Assembly: GCF_030866805.1 (NCBI RefSeq)
Contig: NZ_CP133019.1
Location: forward strand, 3,534,001 to 3,598,000
Direction of reading: 5' to 3'
DNA length: 64,000 nucleotides
Origin: Microbacterium terrisoli
GTDB taxonomy: Bacteria; Actinomycetota; Actinomycetes; Actinomycetales; Microbacteriaceae
Part shown: one piece after another, positions 50,513 through 59,378 of the stretch
Position numbering within the stretch: position 1 is the stretch's first letter
Layout of the letters: every line of letters starts with the position of its first letter
Translations under genes and position numbers: made by a program
The notes under the pieces: model-generated
Database searches by the model: none
Seen by the model: only the letters and a program-made list of their open reading frames with translations
Told to the model about the DNA's origin: nothing

Positions 50513-51592
50513 ATGGAGTGGACGCAGGATGTCGCGGTCGGCGACTGGCTTCGCGAGCGCATCGACGACCCCTGGCGGGGAACAATGCACGACGCCGTGC
50601 CGCGCGGGTTCGCCGCCTACGCGCGCGTCTTCCACCCGGCATATCGCGAGCGTCCGGTCGGGCGCGCGTGGCCCGCAGACGGCGAGGATGCCGGGGCCCG
50701 CGCCGCGTGGGAGGCATTCACCGCCGACGGCCCAGAGATCGACACCGAACGTGTGCGGTGGGCAGAGGTCGCCCGCGCCTTCGGCACCACCATGCACCCG
50801 ACCGCGCAATGGGGAAGGCTCATCGGCCGCACCGAGCCCTACGGCAGCGGAGCCGGGCCGCGCGACACCGACGGCTGGCGTTACGACGCACCGCGCGAAG
50901 GCCACCTGGAATCCACCGATCTGACCGCGCTCGCGCAGATCCTGCAGGCGCACACGACGACGCCGGATGCCGGAGGCATCGCGATCTGGGAAGGCTGGGG
51001 CGGCCTGGTCGGCACGATGCAGGTGGCGCCGTCCGGTCTGTTCGGCGGAGGCACGTTCGGCGGAGGCCTGCCTCGGCGCTACGCCGAATACACGCCGGTC
51101 GACCAGACCGACGGCGACGCAGCCGCCGACGCGCCCGACGGCCACGACGATGCCGGCTCGCCCGACGCAGTCGCCAACCGGCACCGCAGGTTCGTGTCGC
51201 TGTCTTTCCGCGACTTCTTCAACAACCCGTTCCAGAAGCCGACGTGGCAGCCGGGCGTGCTGTCGGACGAGATCTCCCGCGGCCCGCGCTTCACCCTGCC
51301 GAACCGCGACTACGTGCTGTTCCACGGCGGCATCGCCGAGTTCGCCGACGACCACTGGGCCGAACACGTGCCCTGGCAGCACGCGTCCGGGTGGCCCGAC
51401 CCGGCCTCTCCGAGCCTCGTCTGGCCCGACGACCGCGCCTGGGTCCTGGTCACCGAGATCGACTGGGACTCAACGATCGTCGCCGGCACCGCCGACCTCG
51501 TCGCGGCGATCGTCGCCGACCCTCGGCTGGAGGTTGCGCAGATCCCGGCCGACGCCGATCTGGCCTGGGACGGCGACGAGGTGAACCGATGA
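50513..51592 (+). CDS. Hypothetical cytosolic protein
   Basis: A 359-residue protein without a name I can defend. It is rich in Trp and Asp, with conserved-looking blocks (RGTMHDAVPRGFAAYARVFH, GPRFTLPNRDYVLFHGGI, WVLVTEIDWDSTIVAG) and an Asp/Ala-rich insert near residue 200. No signal peptide or membrane helix. Its stop overlaps the start of the next gene (ATGA), so the two products probably work together. Confidence 0.8.
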   Translation: MEWTQDVAVGDWLRERIDDPWRGTMHDAVPRGFAAYARVFHPAYRERPVGRAWPADGEDAGARAAWEAFTADGPEIDTERVRWAEVARAFGTTMHPTAQWGRLIGRTEPYGSGAGPRDTDGWRYDAPREGHLESTDLTALAQILQAHTTTPDAGGIAIWEGWGGLVGTMQVAPSGLFGGGTFGGGLPRRYAEYTPVDQTDGDAAADAPDGHDDAGSPDAVANRHRRFVSLSFRDFFNNPFQKPTWQPGVLSDEISRGPRFTLPNRDYVLFHGGIAEFADDHWAEHVPWQHASGWPDPASPSLVWPDDRAWVLVTEIDWDSTIVAGTADLVAAIVADPRLEVAQIPADADLAWDGDEVNR

Positions 51593-52731
51593 GGCAGGCC
51601 ACGGCATCCTTCGATCCCCGACCGCTGACCGACCCGGTCGACAAGGCAGCCGCGCGGGCCTTCGCCCGGCAGCTGCGCGCGAACGGCGGCGGACGCAGTG
51701 GGCAGCAGATCATCGGCATCGTCATGATCGTCGTGATCGCGGTGATGTTCCTCTCAGTCGGCAGCACGGTGTTCGTCGGGTTCATCTCAGCCGCCACGAG
51801 CATGGGCGGCGGCCTGGGAGGACTGTTCGCCATCGTGCCGATCATCATGGTGCTGGTGTTCGTCGGCGCGCTGGTAGCGGCCATCGCGCACCTGGTGCGG
51901 GGCACCGGCGCAATCCGCACGTTCCGGCTCGCGAACTTCGCCCGAGCGAACGCGATGACCTACGACCCGGGCATGGCCGCGCCCGAGCTGCCGGGCATGA
52001 TCTTCCAGGTGGGCAGCAGCCGCACCTCGTCGGACCTGGTGCGCGGCGACCAGCCGCGCTTCGTCGAGTTCGGCAACTACCGCTACACGACGGGGTCGGG
52101 CAAAGAGCAGACCACACACCGCTGGGGATACGTCGCGATCAAGCTCGACGTGCCGTTGCCGAACATCGTGCTGGACGCCACGAGCAACAACGCGCTGTTC
52201 GGATCGAATCTGCCCGCCTCGTTCTCGCGCGATCAGCGGCTGAGCCTCGAGGGCGACTTCGACAAGCACTTCGCCCTGTACTGCCCCGAGGGCTACGAGC
52301 GCGACGCGCTGTATCTGTTCACGCCCGACATCATGGCGCGCTTCGTCGACCATGCCGCGGCCCTGGACGTCGAGATCGTCGACGACTGGCTGTTCCTGTA
52401 CGCGCAGCGCGACCTGTCGACCCTGGACCCGGCGACGTGGGCGTGGCTGTTCGCCACCGTCGGCGCGATCCTCGACAAGATGGCGCAGTGGGCGCGCTGG
52501 CGCGACGACCACGCGGTGCGGGATGCCGCGGCACCGGCCGCCGCGGTGCCCGCCGCCGGCACGGCATCCACCCCGGACCACCCCTTCGCCGCACCCGCCA
52601 TGCTCACTCCCCCGCCGCCGATCGTCGCCCCGAGGGGACGCCGCCTGCGGCGCCGCGTGCCGGTCGTCACGTTCGTGATCGCCGGCATCTTCCTGGTCGT
52701 GTGGGCGTCGATGTTCTTCCGGATCATGTGA
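51589..52731 (+). CDS. Membrane protein with DUF3137-like cytosolic domain
   Basis: A 380-residue protein. Two helices near residues 40-65 (IGIVMIVVIAVMFLSVGSTV) and 80-105 flank a short loop; a cytosolic region of ~230 residues follows, containing DFDKHFALYCPEGYERDALY and LFTPDIMARFVD, which resembles DUF3137-type domains; a last helix (VTFVIAGIFLVVWASMFF) ends the protein. Start ATG 51589 is fixed by the ATGA overlap; the longer open frame upstream is shadow. Confidence 0.8.
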   Translation: MRQATASFDPRPLTDPVDKAAARAFARQLRANGGGRSGQQIIGIVMIVVIAVMFLSVGSTVFVGFISAATSMGGGLGGLFAIVPIIMVLVFVGALVAAIAHLVRGTGAIRTFRLANFARANAMTYDPGMAAPELPGMIFQVGSSRTSSDLVRGDQPRFVEFGNYRYTTGSGKEQTTHRWGYVAIKLDVPLPNIVLDATSNNALFGSNLPASFSRDQRLSLEGDFDKHFALYCPEGYERDALYLFTPDIMARFVDHAAALDVEIVDDWLFLYAQRDLSTLDPATWAWLFATVGAILDKMAQWARWRDDHAVRDAAAPAAAVPAAGTASTPDHPFAAPAMLTPPPPIVAPRGRRLRRRVPVVTFVIAGIFLVVWASMFFRIM

Positions 52732-52750
52732 CCGATCGGCCTGCGACCGG

Positions 52751-53458
52751 TCAGTGGCGGGCGCGTGCCCGCTTCGAGCCGCGAGGCCGAGCCCCCAGCA
52801 GACGCGCGAAGATCCGATACACGGGGCCGGTGAGCATCATGAGGAACAGCGCGAGCAGACCCACCGCCGGAATCAGCGAGACGGCAAGCGACACGACGAA
52901 CAACAGCGCCGTGGTGATCTCGCCCGCGATCGCGCGGCGCAGCTCCGGTCCGGGCACGTCATGCAGCCACGGATTCGCCTGCAGCACGAGGCACTGGGCC
53001 AGCATCAGCAGGCTCGCCGCGAACATGCTGCCGATGTAGACGATCTTCACGAGCGGATCGTTGGTGCTCATGCTGCCGGTCATCGCCGTGGCGATCGGCA
53101 TCCACACGATCGTCAGCAGCCAGGCGCAGCTGACCCACAGCAGCGCCGTCGAGACACTGTGCACGCGGGCGAACAGGTGGTGATGGTTGAGCCAGAAGCT
53201 GGCGATCACCGCGAAGCTGATGACGAAGGTGATCAGCTGCCACTGGTGCACGTCGAACCAGTGCGCAGCCCCTCCGCCCTGTTCTGAGACGCTGGTCACG
53301 CTCTCCATGAGCGGCAGGATCAGCAGCGTCATCGCGATCGCGACGACCGCATCGATGAACGCCTTGGCGCGTTCGGCGCCGAACATGCGCTGCAGGCGCG
53401 CCGCCGGCGGATCACTCTCGTGCGGTGTCTCAACCTCGGGGCTGTCGTCACTGGTCAC
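52751..53458 (-). CDS. TMEM175-family potassium channel-like protein (DUF1211)
   Basis: A 235-residue membrane protein with six predicted helices. The family signature in helix 1, RAKAFIDAVVAIAMTLLIL, carries the (F)xD motif that lines the pore of bacterial TMEM175 channels, and helix 2-3 contains FWLNHHHLF. Such proteins form tetrameric, weakly selective K+ channels. Confidence 0.87.
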   Translation of the reverse strand: MTSDDSPEVETPHESDPPAARLQRMFGAERAKAFIDAVVAIAMTLLILPLMESVTSVSEQGGGAAHWFDVHQWQLITFVISFAVIASFWLNHHHLFARVHSVSTALLWVSCAWLLTIVWMPIATAMTGSMSTNDPLVKIVYIGSMFAASLLMLAQCLVLQANPWLHDVPGPELRRAIAGEITTALLFVVSLAVSLIPAVGLLALFLMMLTGPVYRIFARLLGARPRGSKRARARH

Positions 53459-53503
53459 GGATCAGATGCTAGCGACTAGGCTCGCAGCGGACGAGGAGCG
53501 AAG

Positions 53504-54631
53504 ATGCACGATCTGGACCAGGCACGGCGTACACGCGCATGGGTGAGCGAGGCGGTGCGCAAGGTCGAAGCCGACGCGAACCGCTCCAGCGACACTCATC
53601 TGCTGTCGGTCCCCCTGCCCGAGGACTGGGGCATCGAGCTGTACCTGAAAGACGAATCGACACACCCGACCGGCAGCCTCAAGCACCGGCTGGCCCGCTC
53701 GCTGTTCCTCTACGGTCTGTGCAACGGCTGGATCGTCGAGGGCACGACGATCGTCGAGTCCTCGAGCGGATCCACGGCCGTCTCGGAGGCCTATTTCGCC
53801 CGGATGCTGGGGCTGCCCTTCGTCGCCGTGATCCCGCGCACGACCACGCAGGAGAAGATCGAGCTCATCGAGTTCTACGGGGGCCGCTGCCATTTCGTCG
53901 ACGACGCGGCCCGCGTGTACGACGAGGCTGCGGGCCTTGCCGCCGAGTCGGGCGGGCACTACATGGACCAGTTCACCTTCGCGGAGCGGGCCACCGACTG
54001 GCGCGGCAACAACAACATCGCCGAGTCGATCTTCGAGCAGCTCGCGCAGGAGCGGCACCCGATCCCGCGCTGGATCGTCGTGGGTGCGGGCACGGGCGGG
54101 ACGAGCGCGACGATCGGACGATACGTGCGCTACCTGCGGCATCCCACGCAGCTGTGTGTGGCAGACCCCGAGAACTCGGCGTTCTTCGAGGCATGGGACA
54201 CCGGCTCACGCGACGTGCACACGACAGGCGCGAGCCGCATCGAGGGCATCGGCCGCAACCGCGTCGAGCCGAGTTTTCTGCCGCAGATCGTCGATCACAT
54301 GGTGCAGGTGCCCGATGCCGCATCCATCGCTGCGATGCGGTTCCTCGCAGCGCGCACCGGCTTTCGCGGCGGTGCGTCCACCGGCACGAACCTCTGGGCA
54401 GCATTCGGGCTGATTGCCGACATGCTGCACCACGGCGAGACCGGCAGCGTGGTTTCGCTGCTGTGCGACCGCGGCGACCGGTACCGGCACACGTACTACG
54501 ACGACGCCTGGGTCGCCGGACGCGGACTCGACCTGGCCGAGCCGGCCGCCGTCCTCGAACGGTTCATCGTCTCGGGCGACTGGGCCAGAGAGCCGCGCGC
54601 TCCCGCGGTGACACCGGCGAATCCACGGTGA
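53504..54631 (+). CDS. cds1: PLP-dependent cysteine desulfhydrase, Cds1-like
   Basis: A 375-residue fold-type II PLP enzyme. Lys60 in [17 protein letters not shown] binds the cofactor; [16 protein letters not shown] is the substrate loop and [17 protein letters not shown] the phosphate loop. The sequence closely resembles mycobacterial Cds1 (Rv3684), which degrades cysteine to pyruvate, ammonia and H2S. That assignment is by remembered similarity. The natural end is near ERFIVSGDW; the last ~17 codons run into a tandem repeat that supplies a second TPANP copy and the stop, so the tail may be an accident. Confidence 0.82.
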   Translation: MHDLDQARRTRAWVSEAVRKVEADANRSSDTHLLSVPLPEDWGIELYLKDESTHPTGSLKHRLARSLFLYGLCNGWIVEGTTIVESSSGSTAVSEAYFARMLGLPFVAVIPRTTTQEKIELIEFYGGRCHFVDDAARVYDEAAGLAAESGGHYMDQFTFAERATDWRGNNNIAESIFEQLAQERHPIPRWIVVGAGTGGTSATIGRYVRYLRHPTQLCVADPENSAFFEAWDTGSRDVHTTGASRIEGIGRNRVEPSFLPQIVDHMVQVPDAASIAAMRFLAARTGFRGGASTGTNLWAAFGLIADMLHHGETGSVVSLLCDRGDRYRHTYYDDAWVAGRGLDLAEPAAVLERFIVSGDWAREPRAPAVTPANPR

Positions 54632-54645
54632 CACCGGCGAATCCA
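54606..54645. repeat. Two 20-nt tandem units at the 3' end of the cds1-like gene
   Basis: CGGTGACACCGGCGAATCCA occurs twice head to tail (54606-54625, 54626-54645) across the stop codon of the cds1-like gene. Confidence 0.9.
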
Positions 54646-54648
54646 TGG

Positions 54649-54694
54649 GGATTCGGCGAGTCCATACCCCGTGGCCCATGGACTCGCCGAGTCC
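54649..54694. repeat. 17-bp inverted repeat after the cds1-like gene
   Basis: 54649-54665 and 54678-54694 pair over 17 bases with one mismatch around a 12-base loop. It probably ends the cds1-like transcript and separates it from the transporter remnant. Confidence 0.8.
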
Positions 54695-54712
54695 ATGGGG
54701 AGTCGGCGGGCG

Positions 54713-54922
54713 GATGTCGGCGGCGGATTCGCCCCGCTCATCTGCGCCGCCCTCGTGGCCGCAGCAGGTGGCGCATTCTGGCCCGTGGTGGTCTACTCGG
54801 GAGTGATCGCCGTCGTCGGCGTGATCGCCACCCTGGTGGCATCCATCCGTCCCGATCGGGAAGGATCGGAGAGGCTGCACGTGCTCGCGGCCACCACCAA
54901 CATCCCGACCGTCAAGGTATGA
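54713..54922 (+). pseudogene. C-terminal remnant of an MFS (metabolite:H+ symporter) gene
   Basis: About 70 codons with two hydrophobic segments (GGFAPLICAALVAAAGG and WPVVVYSGVIAVVGVIATLV) match the last helices of MHS-type major facilitator transporters, which have the same GG(x)AP...GG..WP pattern. The N-terminal ten or more helices are missing; the frame begins at the edge of the inverted repeat. It ends seven bases before the KDG kinase gene, so it is likely the leftover of a sugar-acid transporter once in that operon. Confidence 0.55.
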
Positions 54923-54929
54923 CACCTCT

Positions 54930-55856
54930 ATGAACACTGCATCAACCCCGCGCCTGATCACCCTCGGCGAGACCATGGTGATGATCACGCCCGCCCATGC
55001 GCAGCCGCTGGCGACCGCACACGAGCTGCGCCTGCACGTGGGTGGCGCTGAGTCGAACGTGGCCTGCCACGCCGCGGCTCTGGGCGTCGACACCGCGTGG
55101 GTCAGCGCGGTGGGCGGCGACGTGCTCGGCGAGCGCGTGCGCGCGACGGTCGCTGCGCGCGGGGTGGATGTCCAGTGGGTGCGCACCGACCCGCACGCGC
55201 CGACCGGCGTCTATTTCAAAGACCCCGGCAACGGCGTGCTCTATTACCGCCGCGGTTCGGCGGCGGCGCAGATGGGGCCGGCCGTCGTGGCCGACGTGCC
55301 GCTGGAAGACGCCGCCGTCGTGCACATCTCGGGCATCACCCCGGCGCTGTCGGCCACCTGCGCCGCGCTGATCGAGACGATCGCCGAGCGGGTCGGCGGC
55401 AGCGAGGCCCTGCTCAGCTTCGACGTGAACCACCGCGCGGCGCTGTGGGGCCAGGGCCAGGCGGCCTCGGCGCTGCTCGCGCTCGCGCGCCGCGCCGACC
55501 TCGTGTTCGTCGGACTCGACGAGGCCGAGACCGTCTGGGGCTGCACGAGCCCCGACGCCGTGCGCCGGCTGCTGCCGGAACCCGCGGTGCTCGTGATCAA
55601 GGACGGGGCTGTGGGAGCGACGGAATATGCGCGGGCGGGCGGCAGTGGCGACACCCTGACGTTCGTCGCGGCGATCCCCACCGACGTCGTCGAACCCGTC
55701 GGTGCCGGCGACGCGTTCGCGGCGGGCTACCTCGCCGCGTTCATCGGCGGCGCCGATGCCGCTGCGCGGCTGACCGCCGGGCACGAGCGCGCCCGACTCG
55801 TTCTGCGCTCGACGAGCGACTTCGTCGACGAGACCTCTATGGAAGGACTGTCATGA
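54930..55856 (+). CDS. kdgK: PfkB-family sugar kinase, probable 2-keto-3-deoxygluconate kinase
   Basis: A 308-residue PfkB kinase: N-terminal GETMVMITP, substrate-binding LHVGGAESNVACHAAALG, and the catalytic/anion-hole motif EPVGAGDAFAAGYLAAF. The assignment to KDG rests on the ATGA overlap with a KDPG aldolase gene: the kinase would make KDPG and the aldolase split it into pyruvate and glyceraldehyde 3-phosphate. The ribosome-binding site is weak, as if it was once read by coupling from the lost transporter gene. Confidence 0.85.
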   Translation: MNTASTPRLITLGETMVMITPAHAQPLATAHELRLHVGGAESNVACHAAALGVDTAWVSAVGGDVLGERVRATVAARGVDVQWVRTDPHAPTGVYFKDPGNGVLYYRRGSAAAQMGPAVVADVPLEDAAVVHISGITPALSATCAALIETIAERVGGSEALLSFDVNHRAALWGQGQAASALLALARRADLVFVGLDEAETVWGCTSPDAVRRLLPEPAVLVIKDGAVGATEYARAGGSGDTLTFVAAIPTDVVEPVGAGDAFAAGYLAAFIGGADAAARLTAGHERARLVLRSTSDFVDETSMEGLS

Positions 55857-56455
55857 CAGACAACTCGATGTTCGATGAGATCCTGGGCGGGATCCCGCTG
55901 ATGGCGATTCTGCGCGGAATGGGCGTCGAGCGCAGTCTCGCCGTCGCGACCACCGCGTGGGACCTGGGCATCGAGGCCGTCGAGGTGCCCGTGCAGACTC
56001 CGACCGACGTCGAGGCGCTACGCGTGGTCGCCGAGGCCGCCGCCGCCCGCGGCTTTCGCGTGGGCGCCGGCACGGTCGTCACTCCCGAGCACGTGCGGCA
56101 GGCCAAGGACGCCGGCGCCGCGTTCACGGTGAGCCCGGGCTTCGACGTCGAGGTCGTGCGCGCTTCGCATGACGCGGGGCTCCCGGCCCTGCCGGGAGTG
56201 GCCACGGCGACAGAGGTGCAACGGGCGCTGCGCGAAGGGCTGACCTGGATGAAGGCATTCCCGGCATCGCTTCTGGGCGCCGGCTGGTTCGGGGCCATGC
56301 ACGGTCCGTTCCCGCAGGCCACGTTCGTGGCGACGGGGAGGATGGATGCCGCCGCCGCTCCGACGTTCCTCAAGGCCGGTGTGCGGGTGGTGGCCGTGGG
56401 CTCGGCGCTGGAAGACCCCGCGCAGCTGCCCGCACTCGCACAGCTCCTGGCCTGA
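55853..56455 (+). CDS. KDPG/KHG aldolase
   Basis: A 200-residue class I aldolase, full length for Eda. Catalytic Glu44 (GIEAVEVPVQTP) and Schiff-base Lys134 (TWMKAFPAS) are present, with GAGTVVTPEHV and the phosphate-binding VAVGSAL. It cleaves 2-keto-3-deoxy-6-phosphogluconate, completing hexuronate or ketodeoxyaldonate catabolism together with the upstream kinase. Confidence 0.9.
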   Translation: MTDNSMFDEILGGIPLMAILRGMGVERSLAVATTAWDLGIEAVEVPVQTPTDVEALRVVAEAAAARGFRVGAGTVVTPEHVRQAKDAGAAFTVSPGFDVEVVRASHDAGLPALPGVATATEVQRALREGLTWMKAFPASLLGAGWFGAMHGPFPQATFVATGRMDAAAAPTFLKAGVRVVAVGSALEDPAQLPALAQLLA

Positions 56456-56540
56456 GCGGCACGATGGACGACACCGAGCTGCTCACAGCCCGCAGGCCGC
56501 GCCGCCGGCGGCCGCTGCGCTCCACCGGCGGCCGCTGTGC

Positions 56541-58256
56541 TCAGTCCTGGTCGGCGGCCTCGGCCGCCACCCAGGCCGCACGGCGGGCGGCCTGCTGCTC
56601 GGGGTCGGGCACCGGAATGGACGCCAGAAGCCGGCGCGTGTAGTCGTCCTGCGGGTCGCCGAGCATCTGCACGGTCGTGCCCTGCTCGCGGATCGTGCCG
56701 CGCCGCAGCACGACGATGCGGTCGGCGACCTCATCGATCACGGCCAGGTCATGGCTGATGAACAGGCAGGCGAAGCCGAGCTCGCGCTGCAGCTCGTCGA
56801 ACAGCTCCAGCACGCGCGCCTGCACTGAGACGTCCAGCGCGCTGGTCGGCTCGTCGGCGATCAGCAGCTTGGGATCCAGGGCCAGCGCCCGCGCCAGCGA
56901 CGCGCGCTGCCGCTGCCCGCCCGACAGCTCGTGCGGAAAGCGGTCGCCGTAGGTCGTGGGCAGGTGCACGGCATCCAGCAGCTCGTTCACCCGCGCCCGC
57001 GCCGCACGCGGGTTGGCCGCCCGACCGTGCACGACCAGCGGCTCCGCGATGCACTCGGCGATCGACAGCAGCGGGTTGAAGCTCGTCGCCGGGTCTTGGA
57101 AGACGAACCCGATATCGGGGCGCAGCTTCTTCAGGTGCCGCGGCTTCGTGCCGCGCATCTCATGCCCGAGCACCTTCAGCGAGCCGTCCACGACCTGGGT
57201 CAGCCCCACGATCGCGCGCCCGATGGTGGTCTTGCCCGACCCCGACTCGCCGACCAGGCCCAGCACCTCGCCGGGGGCGATCCAGAAGTCGACGCCCTTG
57301 ACCGCCACCACGCCCGCGCGCCCGAAACGCCCGGGGTAGGCGATCTGCATGCCCTCGGCCACGACCAGCGAGCCGTCGGGCGGAGCGGTCGGGGCCGCCG
57401 TCGCGGCATCCTGTGTCGCGCTCTTTCCGCGCCCGACGTGGGGCACCGCCTCCAGCAGCTTCTTCGTGTACTCCTCGCGCGGTGACGCGAACAGCTCCGC
57501 GGCCGGCGCCTGCTCGACGATGTCGCCCTGGTACATCACCACCACTCGGTCGGCGAGGTCGGCGACCACGCCCATGTTGTGCGTGATCAGCACGATGGTC
57601 GCGCCGAACTCGTCGCGCGCCGAGCGCAGCAGGTCGAGTATCTCGGCCTGCACCGTGACATCCAGTGCCGTCGTCGGCTCGTCGGCGATGATCAGACCCG
57701 CGTCCAGCACCAGCGCCATGGCGATCACGATGCGCTGCTTCTGCCCGCCCGAGAACTGGTGCGGATAGTCGTCGACGCGCGTCTCGGGCTCGGGGATGCC
57801 GACCCGCCGCATGATGTCGATCGCGCGGCGCCGCGCCTCTTTCTTCGAGACGCGGTGGTGGGCGCGCAGACCCTCGGCGATCTGGTAGCCGACGGTGAAC
57901 ACCGGGTTCAGCGCGGTCGAGGGCTCTTGGAACACCATCGCGGCGTCCTTGCCGCGCATCGCCTGCAGCTGTCGGTGGTTCGCGTGCACGACATCGGTCT
58001 CGCCGCCCTCGCGACCGTGGATGACCAGCGCGCCCTGCAGCGTCGCCGTCTCGGGCAGCAGGCCCAACAGGGCGTTCGCCGTCACGGTCTTGCCCGAGCC
58101 GGACTCGCCCACGATCGCGAGCACTTCGCCGGCGTGCGCCTGCAGCGAGATGCCGTTCACGGCGACGACGGGGTCGCCGTCGGTGGCGAACGTCACCTTG
58201 AGATTGCGAATGGATGCCGCGTCCTGCGCGGCGGGAACGGAGACGTGAGCGCTCAC
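56541..58256 (-). CDS. Dipeptide/oligopeptide ABC transporter ATPase, fused DppD-DppF
   Basis: A 571-residue protein with two complete ABC domains. The first has Walker A GESGSGKTVTANALL, signature QFSGGQKQRIVIAMAL and Walker B LIIADEPTTALD; the second has GESGSGKTTIGRAIVG, LSGGQRQRASLARAL and LLIADEPTSALD. The two are separate genes in many bacteria but fused here, forming the asymmetric ATPase pair in one chain. The Q-loops (VFQEPSTALNP, VFQDPATSFNP) are intact. Last gene of the dpp-like operon; it overlaps the permease gene by four bases. Confidence 0.93.
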   Translation of the reverse strand: MSAHVSVPAAQDAASIRNLKVTFATDGDPVVAVNGISLQAHAGEVLAIVGESGSGKTVTANALLGLLPETATLQGALVIHGREGGETDVVHANHRQLQAMRGKDAAMVFQEPSTALNPVFTVGYQIAEGLRAHHRVSKKEARRRAIDIMRRVGIPEPETRVDDYPHQFSGGQKQRIVIAMALVLDAGLIIADEPTTALDVTVQAEILDLLRSARDEFGATIVLITHNMGVVADLADRVVVMYQGDIVEQAPAAELFASPREEYTKKLLEAVPHVGRGKSATQDAATAAPTAPPDGSLVVAEGMQIAYPGRFGRAGVVAVKGVDFWIAPGEVLGLVGESGSGKTTIGRAIVGLTQVVDGSLKVLGHEMRGTKPRHLKKLRPDIGFVFQDPATSFNPLLSIAECIAEPLVVHGRAANPRAARARVNELLDAVHLPTTYGDRFPHELSGGQRQRASLARALALDPKLLIADEPTSALDVSVQARVLELFDELQRELGFACLFISHDLAVIDEVADRIVVLRRGTIREQGTTVQMLGDPQDDYTRRLLASIPVPDPEQQAARRAAWVAAEAADQD

Positions 58257-59377
58257 CGGTCGGTCCCCTTCGTGTCCTGTGCCCCGACCGGTTCGGCGTC
58301 CGGCCCGTCCTCAGCCGCCACGCGTGCGACGGCCAGTCCGTCCTCGACGTCCACGGATTCGGGATCCACGGCATCCTTCGCCACGCGCCGCCGGCGACGC
58401 AGCCGGGGGTCGCTCAGGTCGTTCAGGCTCTCGCCCACGAGGGTGATGCCCAGCACGACCAGAACGATCGCGACGCCGGGGGGAACGGCCGTCCACCAGA
58501 TGTGACTGGTCACGTCCTGCACCGACCGAGACAGGTCGTAGCCCCACTCGGCGGCGGCCGTCGCCTCGATGCCGAACCCCAGGAAGCCCAGGCCGGCAAG
58601 GGTGAGCACGGCCTCGGACGCGTTCAGCGTGACCACGACCGGCACCGACCGCATCGAGTTGCGCAGCACATGGCGCACGAGGATGCGCAAGGTCGGCACG
58701 CCGATCACCTTCGCCGATTCGACGAACGGCTCGGACTTGACCCGCAGCACCTCGCTGCGCACGACCCGGAAGTACTGCGGCACGAACACCACGGTGATCG
58801 AGATCGCGGCGGCCAGTATGCCGCCCCAGAGCTTCGACTGACCGTGGCTGATCACGATCGCCATCACGATCGCCAACAGCAGCGACGGGAACGCGTAGAT
58901 CGCGTCGGCGACCACCACGAGCAGCCGGTCCACCCAGCCGCCGAAGTAGCCCGAGAGCAGTCCGACGAAGATGCCGATGAAGATCGAGAACAGGATCGCG
59001 CACAAGATCACCAGCAGGGCGGTCTGGGCTCCCCAGATCGTGCGCGAGAGCACGTCGAAGCCACTGACGGTCGTGCCCAGAAGGTTCGTGGCGTTCGGGG
59101 CCTGCAGTGTGCCGAAGTCGTGTCCGTCGACGGTGCGCTGGGCGAATCCGTACGGTGCGATCAGCGGGGCGAACGCCGCGACGATCACGAACACCCCGGT
59201 CAGCACCAGGCCGACGACGAACATCGCGCGCTGCCAGCCGACACTGTGCTTGAGGTGCGAGATGACCGGGATGCGGTCACTCCACGGCGGACGGCCGGGC
59301 AGGGTGGAGGCGGGCATGACGCCCGTGGGCATCGGGTCCAGCACGCCGGTGGGTGTGGGGTCCTGTGCAGTGCTCAT
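58253..59377 (-). CDS. Oligopeptide ABC transporter permease (DppC-like)
   Basis: A 374-residue inner-membrane permease with about six helices, the first after an N-terminal cytosolic arm of ~55 residues. The ATPase-contacting EAA loop is in VESAKVIGVPTLRILVRHVL. The C-terminal ~50 residues beyond the last helix are charged and longer than usual. One base separates it from the upstream permease gene. Confidence 0.92.
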   Translation of the reverse strand: MSTAQDPTPTGVLDPMPTGVMPASTLPGRPPWSDRIPVISHLKHSVGWQRAMFVVGLVLTGVFVIVAAFAPLIAPYGFAQRTVDGHDFGTLQAPNATNLLGTTVSGFDVLSRTIWGAQTALLVILCAILFSIFIGIFVGLLSGYFGGWVDRLLVVVADAIYAFPSLLLAIVMAIVISHGQSKLWGGILAAAISITVVFVPQYFRVVRSEVLRVKSEPFVESAKVIGVPTLRILVRHVLRNSMRSVPVVVTLNASEAVLTLAGLGFLGFGIEATAAAEWGYDLSRSVQDVTSHIWWTAVPPGVAIVLVVLGITLVGESLNDLSDPRLRRRRRVAKDAVDPESVDVEDGLAVARVAAEDGPDAEPVGAQDTKGTDR

Positions 59378-59378
59378 C

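Noticed and set aside
50374..51588. N-terminal extension of the DUF3137-like membrane protein gene to 785 codons
   Set aside because: The extension overlaps the upstream gene in another frame and has shadow composition; the ATGA overlap sets the start at 51589.
54649..54694. Insertion-sequence ends
   Set aside because: The inverted repeat has only a 12-base loop, no transposase fragment lies nearby, and it is better placed as a terminator.
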